From positions 62,001 through 126,000 of the forward strand of contig JADKGI010000001.1 in assembly GCA_016722285.1 (NCBI GenBank): a DNA stretch of 64,000 nucleotides, given 5' to 3'. The first letter of the stretch is position 1. Each line of letters opens with the position of its first letter. Positions 28,046 to 36,290 of the stretch are shown piece after piece. The position numbers and the translations under genes are program-made. The notes under the pieces are model-generated. The model had not been told where the DNA came from. It searched no databases and saw only the letters and a program-made list of their open reading frames with translations. Source of the DNA: Saprospiraceae bacterium (GTDB lineage Bacteria; Bacteroidota; Bacteroidia; Chitinophagales; Saprospiraceae).

Positions 28046-28682
28046 GTTTTTTTAATTAAATTGGTTATTGAAAAATAATGGCTGATTGAACGTTCAAGAC
28101 ACAGAAATTCGATCAACTTCTTAATTAATTTTCTGAGTGACATTGCTCCATTTTCCATTAAAAACAGACAGACCAAAAATTACGAATACCAAGTAAAAAA
28201 TGCCTTATTTCACCTCTTCAATTAGTTTTGGAGTTGTAATTTCCGTCGAACTCAAGTTTATGAATGGAATAATGTCAAAGAATTCTTTCAATGAGGGATA
28301 AAAAGGAGAGTAAATCTGAAATGACGCACTTCTCCTCTCTAAAACAACCCTTACCCTATACTTAAGAGTCAGACATTTACCTTAAAAAATCATTTTGAGA
28401 TTTTCTCTTTTTCCACACCTTTCATCAGATATCTTTGGAGATAATAAGCTACAACCCCAAATATAAGTGAAAATGGTAGATTTTTTAACAATCTCAGAAA
28501 TAAGTCACTCATTGATAAATCGATCGATAAATAAGACACTGTAAGGACCATCTTATCAAAATTTATGATATTTTTATTCTAAATTTTTTCCTTTTTACTT
28601 TTCGTAGTGGACTCATTAAGATATATAAAATGTTTCGACTTTGAAAAATATGTTTTCTTTTACTTCATATTTAAAATATATT
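28046..28682. other. AT-rich spacer of about 640 bases
   Basis: Apart from the possible 40-codon frame at 28390-28512 I see no gene or RNA here. It includes an 11-base word AGTGGACTCAT (near 28606) that also occurs near 24422, each preceded by a similar pyrimidine tract; this is too short to call a repeat family. Confidence 0.4.
28390..28512 (-). CDS. Possible 40-residue small membrane protein
   Basis: An ATG-initiated frame of 40 codons, MSDLFLRLLKNLPF then a hydrophobic segment of about 12 residues (SLIFGVVAYYL) and a Lys/Glu-rich tail. It has the amphipathic start, single membrane span and charged tail of real small membrane proteins, and it lies on the coding strand of the block. No good ribosome-binding site is seen, and no homologue is known to me. 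Confidence 0.35.
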   Translation of the reverse strand: MSDLFLRLLKNLPFSLIFGVVAYYLQRYLMKGVEKEKISK

Positions 28683-29231
28683 TTATGTTTTCTTCTGAAT
28701 TCCAATCTTTTTTACTTCCTGAATGTTTATGTAAAAATATCCATTTATTCCAATATATGTAGTTGGTAAGATTTTTATTGAAGATTCGAAGTTACTATAT
28801 TTTAACTCATAAAATGGAAGATTCCAACCTTTTTTTTGAATGAATTTTTTTTGCTTATCAAAATCTTCATCCGAAAGAAAATAAAAATCGATAGAATCTT
28901 TTGTTTTTATATATAAATCCTGCCATACATCCATTTCTTCTATACATGGTTTACACCAGGTAGCCCAATAGTGTAAAATAAATGGTTTGTTAGTATTACA
29001 TTTTAATGTGTCAAAAGCTTTAGTTGAAATATCTCTTATCTGTAAGTCACAATTAGTTTTAAAGGGGAATAATGACTCAGCATTTATTTCTTTCTCCATT
29101 TTTTCAATCTGCGGAAGAATTTTATTTATGCTAATAGCAATGATAATAATATACGTTAATATTGCTACAATAAAACCAAAAAGAAAGCCAATCCAAAAAT
29201 TGGCGCTTTTTGTAAAACTAATACTTATCAT
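28683..29231 (-). CDS. Membrane-anchored thioredoxin/TlpA-like protein
   Basis: A 182-residue protein with an N-terminal membrane anchor (about residues 11-35) and an extracytoplasmic thioredoxin-fold domain. The active site is WATWCKPCIEEMDVW, a CxxC with Lys-Pro between the cysteines as in TlpA/ResA-type proteins. LPTTYIGINGYFY supplies the cis-proline loop. The domain starts around residue 55 (DISTKAFDTLKC). It probably reduces or rearranges disulfides on exported proteins. Its neighbours on the same strand are two exported proteins with several cysteines each, suggesting clients, though this is inference from position only. Confidence 0.8.
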   Translation of the reverse strand: MISISFTKSANFWIGFLFGFIVAILTYIIIIAISINKILPQIEKMEKEINAESLFPFKTNCDLQIRDISTKAFDTLKCNTNKPFILHYWATWCKPCIEEMDVWQDLYIKTKDSIDFYFLSDEDFDKQKKFIQKKGWNLPFYELKYSNFESSIKILPTTYIGINGYFYINIQEVKKIGIQKKT

Positions 29232-29332
29232 ATACTAAATTTCTTGCATATAATACTGAATAAAAAACTACAATAAAAAATTATTAGGTTAAAAATGTAC
29301 TATAAATAGATAAACCTTTGGAAGCCTAACTT

Positions 29333-29434
29333 CTATCTAAAATATAGTTTACCCAATGCATATTGCACTCCAAAAATAAAAAATAGAACTGCTATTATAC
29401 AGTTCCATTTTTTATATAGAAACTCATTTATCAA
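29333..29434 (-). CDS. Possible 33-residue small membrane protein (TTG start)
   Basis: A TTG-initiated frame of 33 codons that overlaps the end of the 70-residue gene upstream. It has a short charged start (INEFLYKKWN), a hydrophobic span (CIIAVLFFIFGVQYAL) and a basic end (GKLYFR). The composition is what a small membrane protein would have, and overlap with the upstream stop would allow translational coupling. Chance is a real alternative in such AT-rich DNA. Confidence 0.28.
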   Translation of the reverse strand: MINEFLYKKWNCIIAVLFFIFGVQYALGKLYFR

Positions 29435-29636
29435 GTTGTAATAATAATCTTTTCACAATTCGACTCATACCAAATTTTTTTTGATTAAATAGAACTAAAA
29501 TTAAATGTAAAACACCAATACAAAAACCAACTTTAGTAGTAAAATAAAAAATGATAATTAGTAAAAATATTCCTATTCTGAATATTTCTGTTTGGTGTGA
29601 ATTATTACGTTTACTTAATGATACTAACATTTTCAT
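29424..29636 (-). CDS. Small membrane protein, unknown
   Basis: A 70-residue frame with a polar start (MKMLVSLSKRNNSHQTE), one or two hydrophobic segments (about 20-50: IGIFLLIIIFYF, GFCIGVLHLILVLF) and a basic tail. It starts 15 bases after the lipoprotein stop on the same strand, suggesting co-transcription. I do not recognise it. Its size and position would suit an accessory or protective partner for an exported protein, but nothing in the sequence proves it. Confidence 0.5.
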   Translation of the reverse strand: MKMLVSLSKRNNSHQTEIFRIGIFLLIIIFYFTTKVGFCIGVLHLILVLFNQKKFGMSRIVKRLLLQLDK

Positions 29637-29651
29637 TATTAATTATTTGTT

Positions 29652-30146
29652 TTATACACAATCCGATGACTTAACCCACCAAGCTATCATTACTGCTCCT
29701 TTACAAGTTTGATCAACCCCCCAAGGATAATTGTTACACTCATCAAGCATCGCATTTCTGATTTGTAACAACCTTGTGCAACTTGCTCTGGATTCAGTTT
29801 TCAATAATTTAGTATTGTTATGATTTGATAGTTCATCGTAAACTCCTTTAGCTATATTTTCAGCATCTAATGCATCTACATTTATTGAATTTGTTATATG
29901 CAAAATAACAAGCATTTTAACAAAATCAGAATTTTCCAATTGATTGTTTTGATATTTTATAAGAAAATTATCAACAAATGATTTATTTTTACCTATACTA
30001 TTTTCAACTAATTTAATAAATTCTGGAAAATTTGATACTGTTAATATCTCAAAGTTTTCTTGAGAATCATAAAATAAGTCATTTGATTGGTTGCAACTAA
30101 CAAAAGTAATAGATATTAAAAACATTACAAATAATAAAGTTTTCAT
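29652..30146 (-). CDS. Lipoprotein with four C-terminal cysteines, unknown
   Basis: A 164-residue lipoprotein: signal peptide MKTLLFVMFLISITF with lipobox FVSC (Cys19). Residues about 35-110 are helical and charged (FPEFIKLVENSIGKNKSFVD...). The C-terminal 45 residues contain four cysteines (SRASC, DEC, QTC, SDC), spaced for two disulfides. I know no family for it. As the first gene of the minus-strand block it may be co-expressed with the small membrane protein and the thioredoxin. Confidence 0.7.
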   Translation of the reverse strand: MKTLLFVMFLISITFVSCNQSNDLFYDSQENFEILTVSNFPEFIKLVENSIGKNKSFVDNFLIKYQNNQLENSDFVKMLVILHITNSINVDALDAENIAKGVYDELSNHNNTKLLKTESRASCTRLLQIRNAMLDECNNYPWGVDQTCKGAVMIAWWVKSSDCV

Positions 30147-30167
30147 ATTCCTAAATTTTTTAAAAGG

Positions 30168-30302
30168 TTAAATAAAAAATCCCGACCAATATGGTCTATC
30201 CGCACCCATCAATCCCATAACCTGAGTTACTCTGCGCCATGTGCCTTCTGTCCCTGAAGCGTCTGTCTTGATATTGTCCGCTTTTGTTGGGAATTGATGT
30301 GG
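30168..30302 (-). pseudogene. Possible 3' remnant of a lost gene
   Basis: A 44-codon open stretch ending in TAA, with no start codon and a TAG immediately upstream. The translation has a protein-like C-terminus (FPTKADNIKTDASGTEG, then TWRRVTQVMGLMGADRPYW). GC is higher than in the surrounding block. I cannot name the family. Confidence 0.25.
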
Positions 30303-30736
30303 CTACACACAATGCATTTCGGTCGTGATACTTTTTTGATACATGCTGTACAAAAATTGACCACAGGACAGTGTCTGATTTTCATAAAAATAACCTTATC
30401 TTTGCCTTTGTACTACCACGTACACCTGAGGGTCTGCAGCTCCTGCAGGGGCATTGAGGCAGGCTCTCATTTTTTGTTATATCCTGTGCGATACAACAAT
30501 TATTTGAGCCTGGTTGGCTGATTTTCTTATTATCTGACTTTCCTGTATTTTCTGATTTTCTTATCTCTTGCTATACCTTACCGTTGTAAAATATAAATAC
30601 AGAAGATTTTCTAAAACTACTATTGCATCCGTTGAAAAAATATATCATGGATGGCTTCTCTTTAGAGCCATTTTCAATAAATATACATAAAGCAGTAGCC
30701 ACCATTACTATGCCTGATCAGCAATGTATGATGCTA

Positions 30737-30760
30737 TACATCATGCTTGTGCATGATGTA
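30737..30760. repeat. Perfect 10-bp stem-loop
   Basis: TACATCATGC, a TTGT loop, then GCATGATGTA: ten perfect pairs around a 4-base loop. No T-run follows on either strand, so it does not look like a simple terminator. Confidence 0.5.
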
Positions 30761-30983
30761 CGCCAACAGATCAGAAAAAACTCAATAAAGTTATTTCTGA
30801 ACTTCCAAACTTATTTTCAACGGGTGCAATAATTTTTTAACAATATCTGTCCGAATTCCTTTCACTTTTCTTATTTCTCCTATGCAGCTTGATAACAAGA
30901 CAACAGATATTTATGTAAAAATATGATATATGTAATAATAGTGCAAGTTTTTCATAGTATAATTATTAATATATTTATTTTCA

Positions 30984-31008
30984 ATATATATATATATATA
31001 TATATATA
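30984..31008. repeat. (AT)n microsatellite
   Basis: Twenty-five bases of uninterrupted alternating A and T, about 50 bases before the edge of the duplicated barrel-gene segment. Confidence 0.8.
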
Positions 31009-31061
31009 ATCAGCTTGTTATAATTTAAACACTCAAACTTACTGTTCATATAAACAAATCT

Positions 31062-31281
31062 TTTCAATGCAGATAAGTTCTTTAAATCCAATATAGAAAC
31101 AACTACTTTTACCCAAAAGACATCTTTTAGTCTTCCGTTCAGATCAATTGGTGTCAATTTCAGGTATAAATTCGGAAATGTGGACTTCAAGGAAAGAAAA
31201 TCTAAAGTAAAAAATACAGATCTTAAGCAAGGACAAGACAATCAAGGGGGCGGAACAACTACCACTAATACACAAAATTAA
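31062..31281 (+). pseudogene. 3' remnant of a paralogue of the outer-membrane barrel gene
   Basis: This segment repeats the last 217 bases of the gene at 24699-27173. By my count there are 16 mismatches in the first 183 aligned bases, and they change only one of about 60 residues (Ala to Thr); only the Gly/Thr/Asn-rich tail differs more. The reading frame continues to a matching stop at 31281, but upstream of 31062 homology ends abruptly and a stop codon lies close by. It is therefore the truncated end of a second, once functional barrel gene. Confidence 0.88.
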
Positions 31282-31328
31282 ATGCAAATTCTAAAAATTA
31301 TGCCATATTCATTCTCCTTATTTGGTGG

Positions 31329-32069
31329 TTAGTAGTTTTCCCAAAGAGTTTCTGCCAGTACTAGTTCTTTGCCGGTGAGTTTATCAGTTACTGTATGTCT
31401 GATGATATTATCTGAATCCAATGATTCAAACTGAACACAGAGTACTTGAGCAATAACAGCTTCAGATTTAAACTGGATTTTGAGGGACTTCAGGTTTTTT
31501 TGATAATAAATAGTATCATCCAGGTTTTCCAGAATCATTCGGATCATCACCACGTTATTTACATGTCCATTCCAGTCGAGATGGAAGTAAGTGGTTTTAA
31601 TTTCTCGGCTATTAATTAAATTTTCGCCGGGCTTTAATCTGAATTCAGGCTTAGTAAGCGGTTTGTCGGATTGATAAATCAGCTCTCCAAATGAATCCGG
31701 TATTTTCATCATTTTCCTTGATCCGGTATGCATCATGGTCCATTGGCTCGATGCAGTAGCAATTAATATATCCTCTTCATCATACACGAGATAATCTCTG
31801 AAAGTGAAGTATCCTTCCTTTCCTGAAGGATAAGTGTGTACTTTGATTGTATCGTTTAGTGCCGGATAGTTGAAAAAATTTACTTCCATCTTAATGAGAA
31901 CCCAAGCACCTTGCATAGATTCAAGATCCCAGACAGATACCTTCATGCCTATGGTATGTTGCATAGATGCTTCCTGCATGATCTGAATCAATGCATGGGG
32001 ATGCACCTTTCTGAGATGATTGATTTCAGATGTTCTTATAGAAAACGATTCCTTATGAATATATGACAT
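31329..32069 (-). CDS. Acyl-ACP thioesterase family protein
   Basis: A 246-residue tandem hot-dog protein of the bacterial acyl-ACP thioesterase family (plant FatA/FatB relatives), releasing fatty acids from acyl carrier protein or acyl-CoA. The first hot-dog domain is about residues 1-130 (IQIMQEASMQH, GAWVLIKMEVNFFNYP, SSQWTMMHTGSRKMMKIP). The second contains the active-site stretch DWNGHVNN, equivalent to the DxNxHVNN motif carrying catalytic Asp, Asn and His. Length is right for bacterial members. It is downstream of a small hypothetical gene on the same strand, about 50 bases apart. Confidence 0.88.
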   Translation of the reverse strand: MSYIHKESFSIRTSEINHLRKVHPHALIQIMQEASMQHTIGMKVSVWDLESMQGAWVLIKMEVNFFNYPALNDTIKVHTYPSGKEGYFTFRDYLVYDEEDILIATASSQWTMMHTGSRKMMKIPDSFGELIYQSDKPLTKPEFRLKPGENLINSREIKTTYFHLDWNGHVNNVVMIRMILENLDDTIYYQKNLKSLKIQFKSEAVIAQVLCVQFESLDSDNIIRHTVTDKLTGKELVLAETLWENY

Positions 32070-32118
32070 GCATGAGGGTATAAAATATGCAAGGTACTAT
32101 TCTATTTGTTTTTCGTTA

Positions 32119-32493
32119 CTAATTCAGATAGTTCTTACGAAACAAAATGCCCTTATAAGCATCATAACCGGGTGATATACCAGCCTTTATTAACACTATT
32201 TTGTTTTCGCCGGTCTTAAGATCTATGATAAATACCTTGCACCCGATGGCATGTTCAAGTTCGGGGTTGGACATTTTCCATGAGTATGCAATTTCTGCGG
32301 CCGTAACGTTATAATTTTTACTCCACTTTCTACCCAGAGTAACTTCAAGATGGAAGATGCCATTTTCAAATTTAAGCAATCGTGAGGACAATCCCAAACT
32401 GACTCTGTAATAGAGGTCAGTCTCCACAAAATGCCGCCGATTTATTTTCTGAATGTCCATAAATGGCATAACACAGAAACTATGCCACAACAT
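32119..32493 (-). CDS. Hypothetical protein
   Basis: A frame of up to 124 residues; the ATG at 32460 (giving MDIQKINRRHFVETDLYY) is an equally good start. No signal peptide or membrane span is convincing. The sequence mixes beta-like stretches (GIFHLEVTLG, CKVFIIDLKTGENKIVLI) and ends SPGYDAYKGILFRKNYLN. I do not recognise it. It precedes the thioesterase gene on the same strand and may share its transcript. Confidence 0.55.
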   Translation of the reverse strand: MLWHSFCVMPFMDIQKINRRHFVETDLYYRVSLGLSSRLLKFENGIFHLEVTLGRKWSKNYNVTAAEIAYSWKMSNPELEHAIGCKVFIIDLKTGENKIVLIKAGISPGYDAYKGILFRKNYLN

Positions 32494-32787
32494 GATTTTC
32501 AGAATTTTTTCACCAAAAAAAAATATTTAGCGATGATTCAAGTTGGCATCCTGCAAAAAGAGAATGGTTAAATCCACATGTCAGGATGAAAGTTGAAAAA
32601 TTATATTTAAAGTATTGGACGATTTACACCTTCATTCAAATACAATGTTGGAAAATGAAATCCAGGATAAAAATGAAATAAATTTGTTTCACTGGATAAA
32701 GCAATAGTTATCAGAACCATAATTTATCCTGATCTCAAAAACATTAAAATATTCCTTGCATCAAAAATAATACATACAGTCATATAT

Positions 32788-34239
32788 TTATTTCATTTTA
32801 ACCACCCGCTGGCTTTGAATGAATCCGTCAGTTGATTGTACTGCGATATAATATATTCCCGGCAAATAAAATGAAAAATCAATTTCTGCAGATTGCAGTT
32901 TATTATTCCTACTGCTCATCATTGTTTTTCCTTCAATGTCAAATACATATATGGTTTCTCCCTTACCTTCAAGCCCGTTAACATGAATCAAATCAGAAAC
33001 CGGATTTGGAAAAACTTTTAGATTGTTGGTCCTAACAACTGATTCTATACCTGAAGTGATTTTCTGGAATGAAAAGAAAAAGAAAATCGTTTGAGTCAGT
33101 GCAGGAACGATACATCCACCGTGATTTGCTGTGGGGTTTACATCTGTTGCAATCAGATTGGTTGCTCCTCTCGCAGTCATAGAGTCTCTGGCTATCACGC
33201 TATTCATAAATGGAACCTGGTCGTCAGCCATACAATAAAATATTCTCGTCGGTGCTTTGGGTGCCCATCTGAAGAGATCGTTTTCCCGTAAGATCAGATT
33301 AGCGGGATGATTTGGATTATTTCTGATAGCATTGGCTACACTATCTATGATCATTCTGCCTCCTACTGAAGCACCGGTATTTGTCTTTAGAAGTTGTCCG
33401 AGATTTACATTCAGTGTAGATAAAGTGCTTATACCCTGATAATATTTTCTGATTTCTCCTACGTATGCCGGTTTAAATATATCTTCCAGATTGTTGTATA
33501 TGGTACCATACACTTCATTAAATCCCATTATAGTATTAGGAACATACCCGGGAAATCCATATTCATTATCACCCAAAATCAGGTCTCTCATTACTCCGGA
33601 AAGGCTATAGGGGCCCGACAGATGCGCTGCTGCTGTTACACTAAGAGCAGATGGATTTTCTTCATAACTTTTATGTAATGCCATCGATCCGTAGCCGCCT
33701 TGTGAATATCCGGTGATAAACAACTGATCATTAAAAAAAACACCTGAATCTTTAGCCCATTTTTCGCAGGCGGTGACCATATTTCTTCCGGCAGAAGCGA
33801 TCGTGGATTCATGAACATAGGTCTGAAAACCCCGTCCGTCACCCATGCCTACATAGTCCGGCAATATCGCTACAAAGCCAAGTCCGGCAATAAGTAATCC
33901 GACTTGTCCTTCCTCTCCCCCGGCTGTCCCATAGCGTGAGGGAACACATGTCTTGCAGTCTGATGTCCCATGCTGATAAACGGCTCTTGGAAATTTGTAG
34001 TTCAGATTATCAGGCACGACTATCAATCCTGATAATGTATCTTTTTTGCCTTTGGCATCAGGAGATGTGTACCGTATTTTATAATATTTTGCCCCGAATA
34101 AGATTAACGGCAACGCATACGTAGCTGTGATCTCCTGTTTAGTGCTGCTACCGAGAAGTTGCGCAGAAACAAAATCCTGGGCGTTTGTGCCTGCGCAATA
34201 CATAAAGGAAGAAATGACAAAAGACAAAAAGACTTTCAT
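32788..34239 (-). CDS. Secreted alpha/beta hydrolase with type IX sorting domain
   Basis: A 483-residue exported esterase/lipase-like protein. Signal peptide residues about 1-20 (cleavage near TNAQ). The alpha/beta-hydrolase domain (about 40-380) resembles secretory lipase/peptidase-like hydrolases: nucleophile Ser179 in GYSQGG, a candidate acid in CMADDQVP and His in ANHGG. From about residue 400 a type IX secretion tail follows: KVFPNPVSD, then PGIYYIAVQS and a terminal VKMK. It should cross the outer membrane through SprA and be anchored or released. A TAACTTTG box on the minus strand (34262-34269) lies 22 bases before the ATG. Confidence 0.88.
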   Translation of the reverse strand: MKVFLSFVISSFMYCAGTNAQDFVSAQLLGSSTKQEITATYALPLILFGAKYYKIRYTSPDAKGKKDTLSGLIVVPDNLNYKFPRAVYQHGTSDCKTCVPSRYGTAGGEEGQVGLLIAGLGFVAILPDYVGMGDGRGFQTYVHESTIASAGRNMVTACEKWAKDSGVFFNDQLFITGYSQGGYGSMALHKSYEENPSALSVTAAAHLSGPYSLSGVMRDLILGDNEYGFPGYVPNTIMGFNEVYGTIYNNLEDIFKPAYVGEIRKYYQGISTLSTLNVNLGQLLKTNTGASVGGRMIIDSVANAIRNNPNHPANLILRENDLFRWAPKAPTRIFYCMADDQVPFMNSVIARDSMTARGATNLIATDVNPTANHGGCIVPALTQTIFFFFSFQKITSGIESVVRTNNLKVFPNPVSDLIHVNGLEGKGETIYVFDIEGKTMMSSRNNKLQSAEIDFSFYLPGIYYIAVQSTDGFIQSQRVVKMK

Positions 34240-34261
34240 GGGCTTATTATTTTATTTGAAA

Positions 34262-34269
34262 CAAAGTTA
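34262..34269 (-). promoter_or_regulatory. Candidate -7 box (TAACTTTG) for the secreted hydrolase
   Basis: CAAAGTTA on the plus strand reads TAACTTTG on the minus strand, matching TAnnTTTG 22 bases upstream of the hydrolase ATG and downstream of the gcvH terminator. Confidence 0.4.
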
Positions 34270-34330
34270 AAGTAAATAATGAATTATTTGTTGAAAACAA
34301 GATAAACAGATGTAACCGTTGAAAACAAAA

Positions 34331-34362
34331 AAACCTCATAAGCTGATTGACCTGTGAGGTTT
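34331..34362 (-). terminator. Rho-independent terminator of gcvH
   Basis: AAACCTCA (34331-34338) and TGAGGTTT (34355-34362) form an 8-bp stem with a 16-base loop. On the minus strand the stem is followed by a T-rich run, and it lies about 40 bases after the gcvH stop. Confidence 0.7.
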
Positions 34363-34399
34363 TATTATTTAATAAAGCTTGAGTTAATTATTCGAAAGG

Positions 34400-34789
34400 T
34401 TATCCCACCAACAATTTATAAGCTTCTGCATCCAAAAGGGCTTGCAGTTCATCCGGGTTAGTAATCTTGATTTTTACTATCCAGCCATCACCATAAGGGT
34501 CTTCGTTGATCAGTCCCGGATTATCTCCGTCTGCTTCGTCAATTTTGGAGTTAAACTCCAAAATAGTACCTGAAACCGGCATAAACAGGTCTGATGTTGT
34601 CTTTACTGCCTCTACAGTGCCAAATATTTCATCTTTAGGTACTGTCTCACCCACCGTATCTACTTCTACATAAACAAGCTCGCCCAATTCGTTCTGAGCA
34701 AAATCTGTAATGCCTATATAGGCTTCATCGCCTTCCAGGCGGATCCATTCGTGTTCTTTTGTATATTTCAGATTATCCGGAAAATTCAT
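34400..34789 (-). CDS. gcvH: Glycine cleavage system H protein
   Basis: A 129-residue H protein, the lipoyl carrier that shuttles the aminomethyl group between P, T and L proteins in glycine cleavage. The fold is complete from YTKEHEWIRL to the C-terminal helix (ELQALLDAEAYKLLVG). The lipoylated residue is Lys63 in VEAVKTTSDL. Length is standard. It lies 25 bases downstream of the citrate synthase gene on the same strand, so the two may be co-transcribed, and ends just before a clear terminator. gcvP and gcvT are not in the window. Confidence 0.95.
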   Translation of the reverse strand: MNFPDNLKYTKEHEWIRLEGDEAYIGITDFAQNELGELVYVEVDTVGETVPKDEIFGTVEAVKTTSDLFMPVSGTILEFNSKIDEADGDNPGLINEDPYGDGWIVKIKITNPDELQALLDAEAYKLLVG

Positions 34790-34814
34790 TTTGATTTGTG
34801 TTTATTTGAGTTGT

Positions 34815-36122
34815 TTATTTAATAGCCAGAAAATTTTTAAGCCAGTCCGATGTGACAGATTTGGGTCTTTCGAGCGGAAAGCCTAGGGCTCTGTCCCAGC
34901 ATAACCCTGCACAAACTCCCAATGCTCTGGATACACCGAACAATACAGTATAGTAATTATATTCTGTCAACCCGTAATGAACGAGAAGCGCACCTGAATG
35001 TGCATCCACATTTGGCCAGGGATTTTTTACTTTGCCCAGTGAGCCAAGTACCTCGGGTACTATTTCGAAAAGATCCCAAACGATCTCTACTATTGCATCA
35101 TTTTTGATATTGTCTTCAGCAAATCGTTTCTGGGCCAGAAATCTTGGATCAGGCTGACGTAATACCGCATGTCCGTAACCTGGTACCACCTTGCCATCTG
35201 CAAGGGTATCCAGTATATATTTTCTGATCTGTTCTTTATTAGGTGTGTTTGTTCCTAATTCCTCTATCATTTCGAAGATCCACTTGATTACCTCCTGGTT
35301 GGCAAGCCCATGCAATGGGCCAGCGAGGGCATTCATAGAAGCACTAAAGGAATAGTATGCATCACTCAGAGTTGATCCTACCAGATGCATGGTATGAGCC
35401 GAAGCATTTCCGCCCTCATGATCAGCATGGATAGTCATATAAAGTCTCATTAATGCATGAAACTCATTATTATCAAAGCCCAGCATTTTGGCATAATTAC
35501 AAGCCCAGTCTGTATCAGGACTCGGGGCTATGTGTTCACTTTTATGAAAGGTACGCCTGTAAATATACGCTGCCACTCTGGGGAGTCGTGCTATCAGATT
35601 CATAGAATCTTCATACATAGCATCCCAGTAATCATTTTTGTTCAGGCCTTCTTCATATCTCTTGGCAAAAACACTGTCAGCCTGCATGGCCAATACTCCG
35701 ATACTAAACTGGGTCATAGGATGCGTATCAGCAGGCAAAGCTTCGAGGGTATTAAATACATGCTGAGGCACATCACTCCGTCGGCTCCACTCTGATGACA
35801 ACCAATTTACTTCTTCGCCGGTAGGGATCTCTCCCACCATCATCAACCAAAACAATCCTTCCGGAAGTGGCTCCATACCGTTTGGCACCTTTGGAAGTAA
35901 TTCCCTCAGCTGTGGAATGTTGTAGCCTCTGAAGCGTATTCCTTCTTCAGGATCCAAAGATGAAGTATCCCAGATCATACTTTTAACACTGCGCATCCCT
36001 CCGACCATCTGATCTACGGTGACTTCATCAAGTTTTTTATCGCCGTGATCTTTTAATATACTTTTAATTTCAGCCTTGAGGGCGACTGATTTCTGATAAA
36101 ATTTTTCTTTAAGTAGGTCCAT
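34815..36122 (-). CDS. Citrate synthase, eukaryote-like type
   Basis: A 435-residue citrate synthase, condensing oxaloacetate and acetyl-CoA in the TCA cycle. The N-terminus (VDQMVGGMRSVKSMIWDTS, GIRFRGYNIPQLRELLPK) is that of the mitochondrial-like class rather than the hexameric GltA class, and the length fits. The catalytic residues are in the expected places: His in GPLHGLANQEV, His in PGYGHAVLRQPDPR and Asp in NVDAHSGALL. There is no NADH-allosteric N-terminal domain. Together with odhB at the left edge it indicates an operating oxidative TCA cycle. Confidence 0.93.
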   Translation of the reverse strand: MDLLKEKFYQKSVALKAEIKSILKDHGDKKLDEVTVDQMVGGMRSVKSMIWDTSSLDPEEGIRFRGYNIPQLRELLPKVPNGMEPLPEGLFWLMMVGEIPTGEEVNWLSSEWSRRSDVPQHVFNTLEALPADTHPMTQFSIGVLAMQADSVFAKRYEEGLNKNDYWDAMYEDSMNLIARLPRVAAYIYRRTFHKSEHIAPSPDTDWACNYAKMLGFDNNEFHALMRLYMTIHADHEGGNASAHTMHLVGSTLSDAYYSFSASMNALAGPLHGLANQEVIKWIFEMIEELGTNTPNKEQIRKYILDTLADGKVVPGYGHAVLRQPDPRFLAQKRFAEDNIKNDAIVEIVWDLFEIVPEVLGSLGKVKNPWPNVDAHSGALLVHYGLTEYNYYTVLFGVSRALGVCAGLCWDRALGFPLERPKSVTSDWLKNFLAIK

Positions 36123-36290
36123 TATAAGGGTTTAATTCAGCGTATTTAAATTATTTTTATAAGCTTTTTCTAAGATATCTAACAAAAAACTCTGCCAAGG
36201 GATTAAAAAACATCGCTAAATTATAAATAAAAAGATACTTACCTATTCTAAATGATTAAAATCATAAATATTTAAATAATTCATCATATT

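Larger units (their letters stand above)
30147..31061. other. About 0.9 kb gene-poor scar region
   Basis: No convincing intact gene. From left to right it holds a minus-strand open stretch without a start (30168-30302), a perfect stem-loop (30737-30760) and an (AT)n run (30984-31008), ending at the point where homology to the barrel gene resumes. It looks like decayed or rearranged DNA. Confidence 0.5.

Noticed and set aside
24422..28616. Shared word AGTGGACTCAT near 24422 and 28606
   Set aside because: Only 11 bases are identical, with loose similarity outside; too short to call a repeat family without a genome-wide count.
30623..30832. A 69-codon plus-strand frame in the scar region
   Set aside because: No recognisable domain, no promoter or ribosome site, and it spans the perfect stem-loop; more likely chance or decayed DNA.
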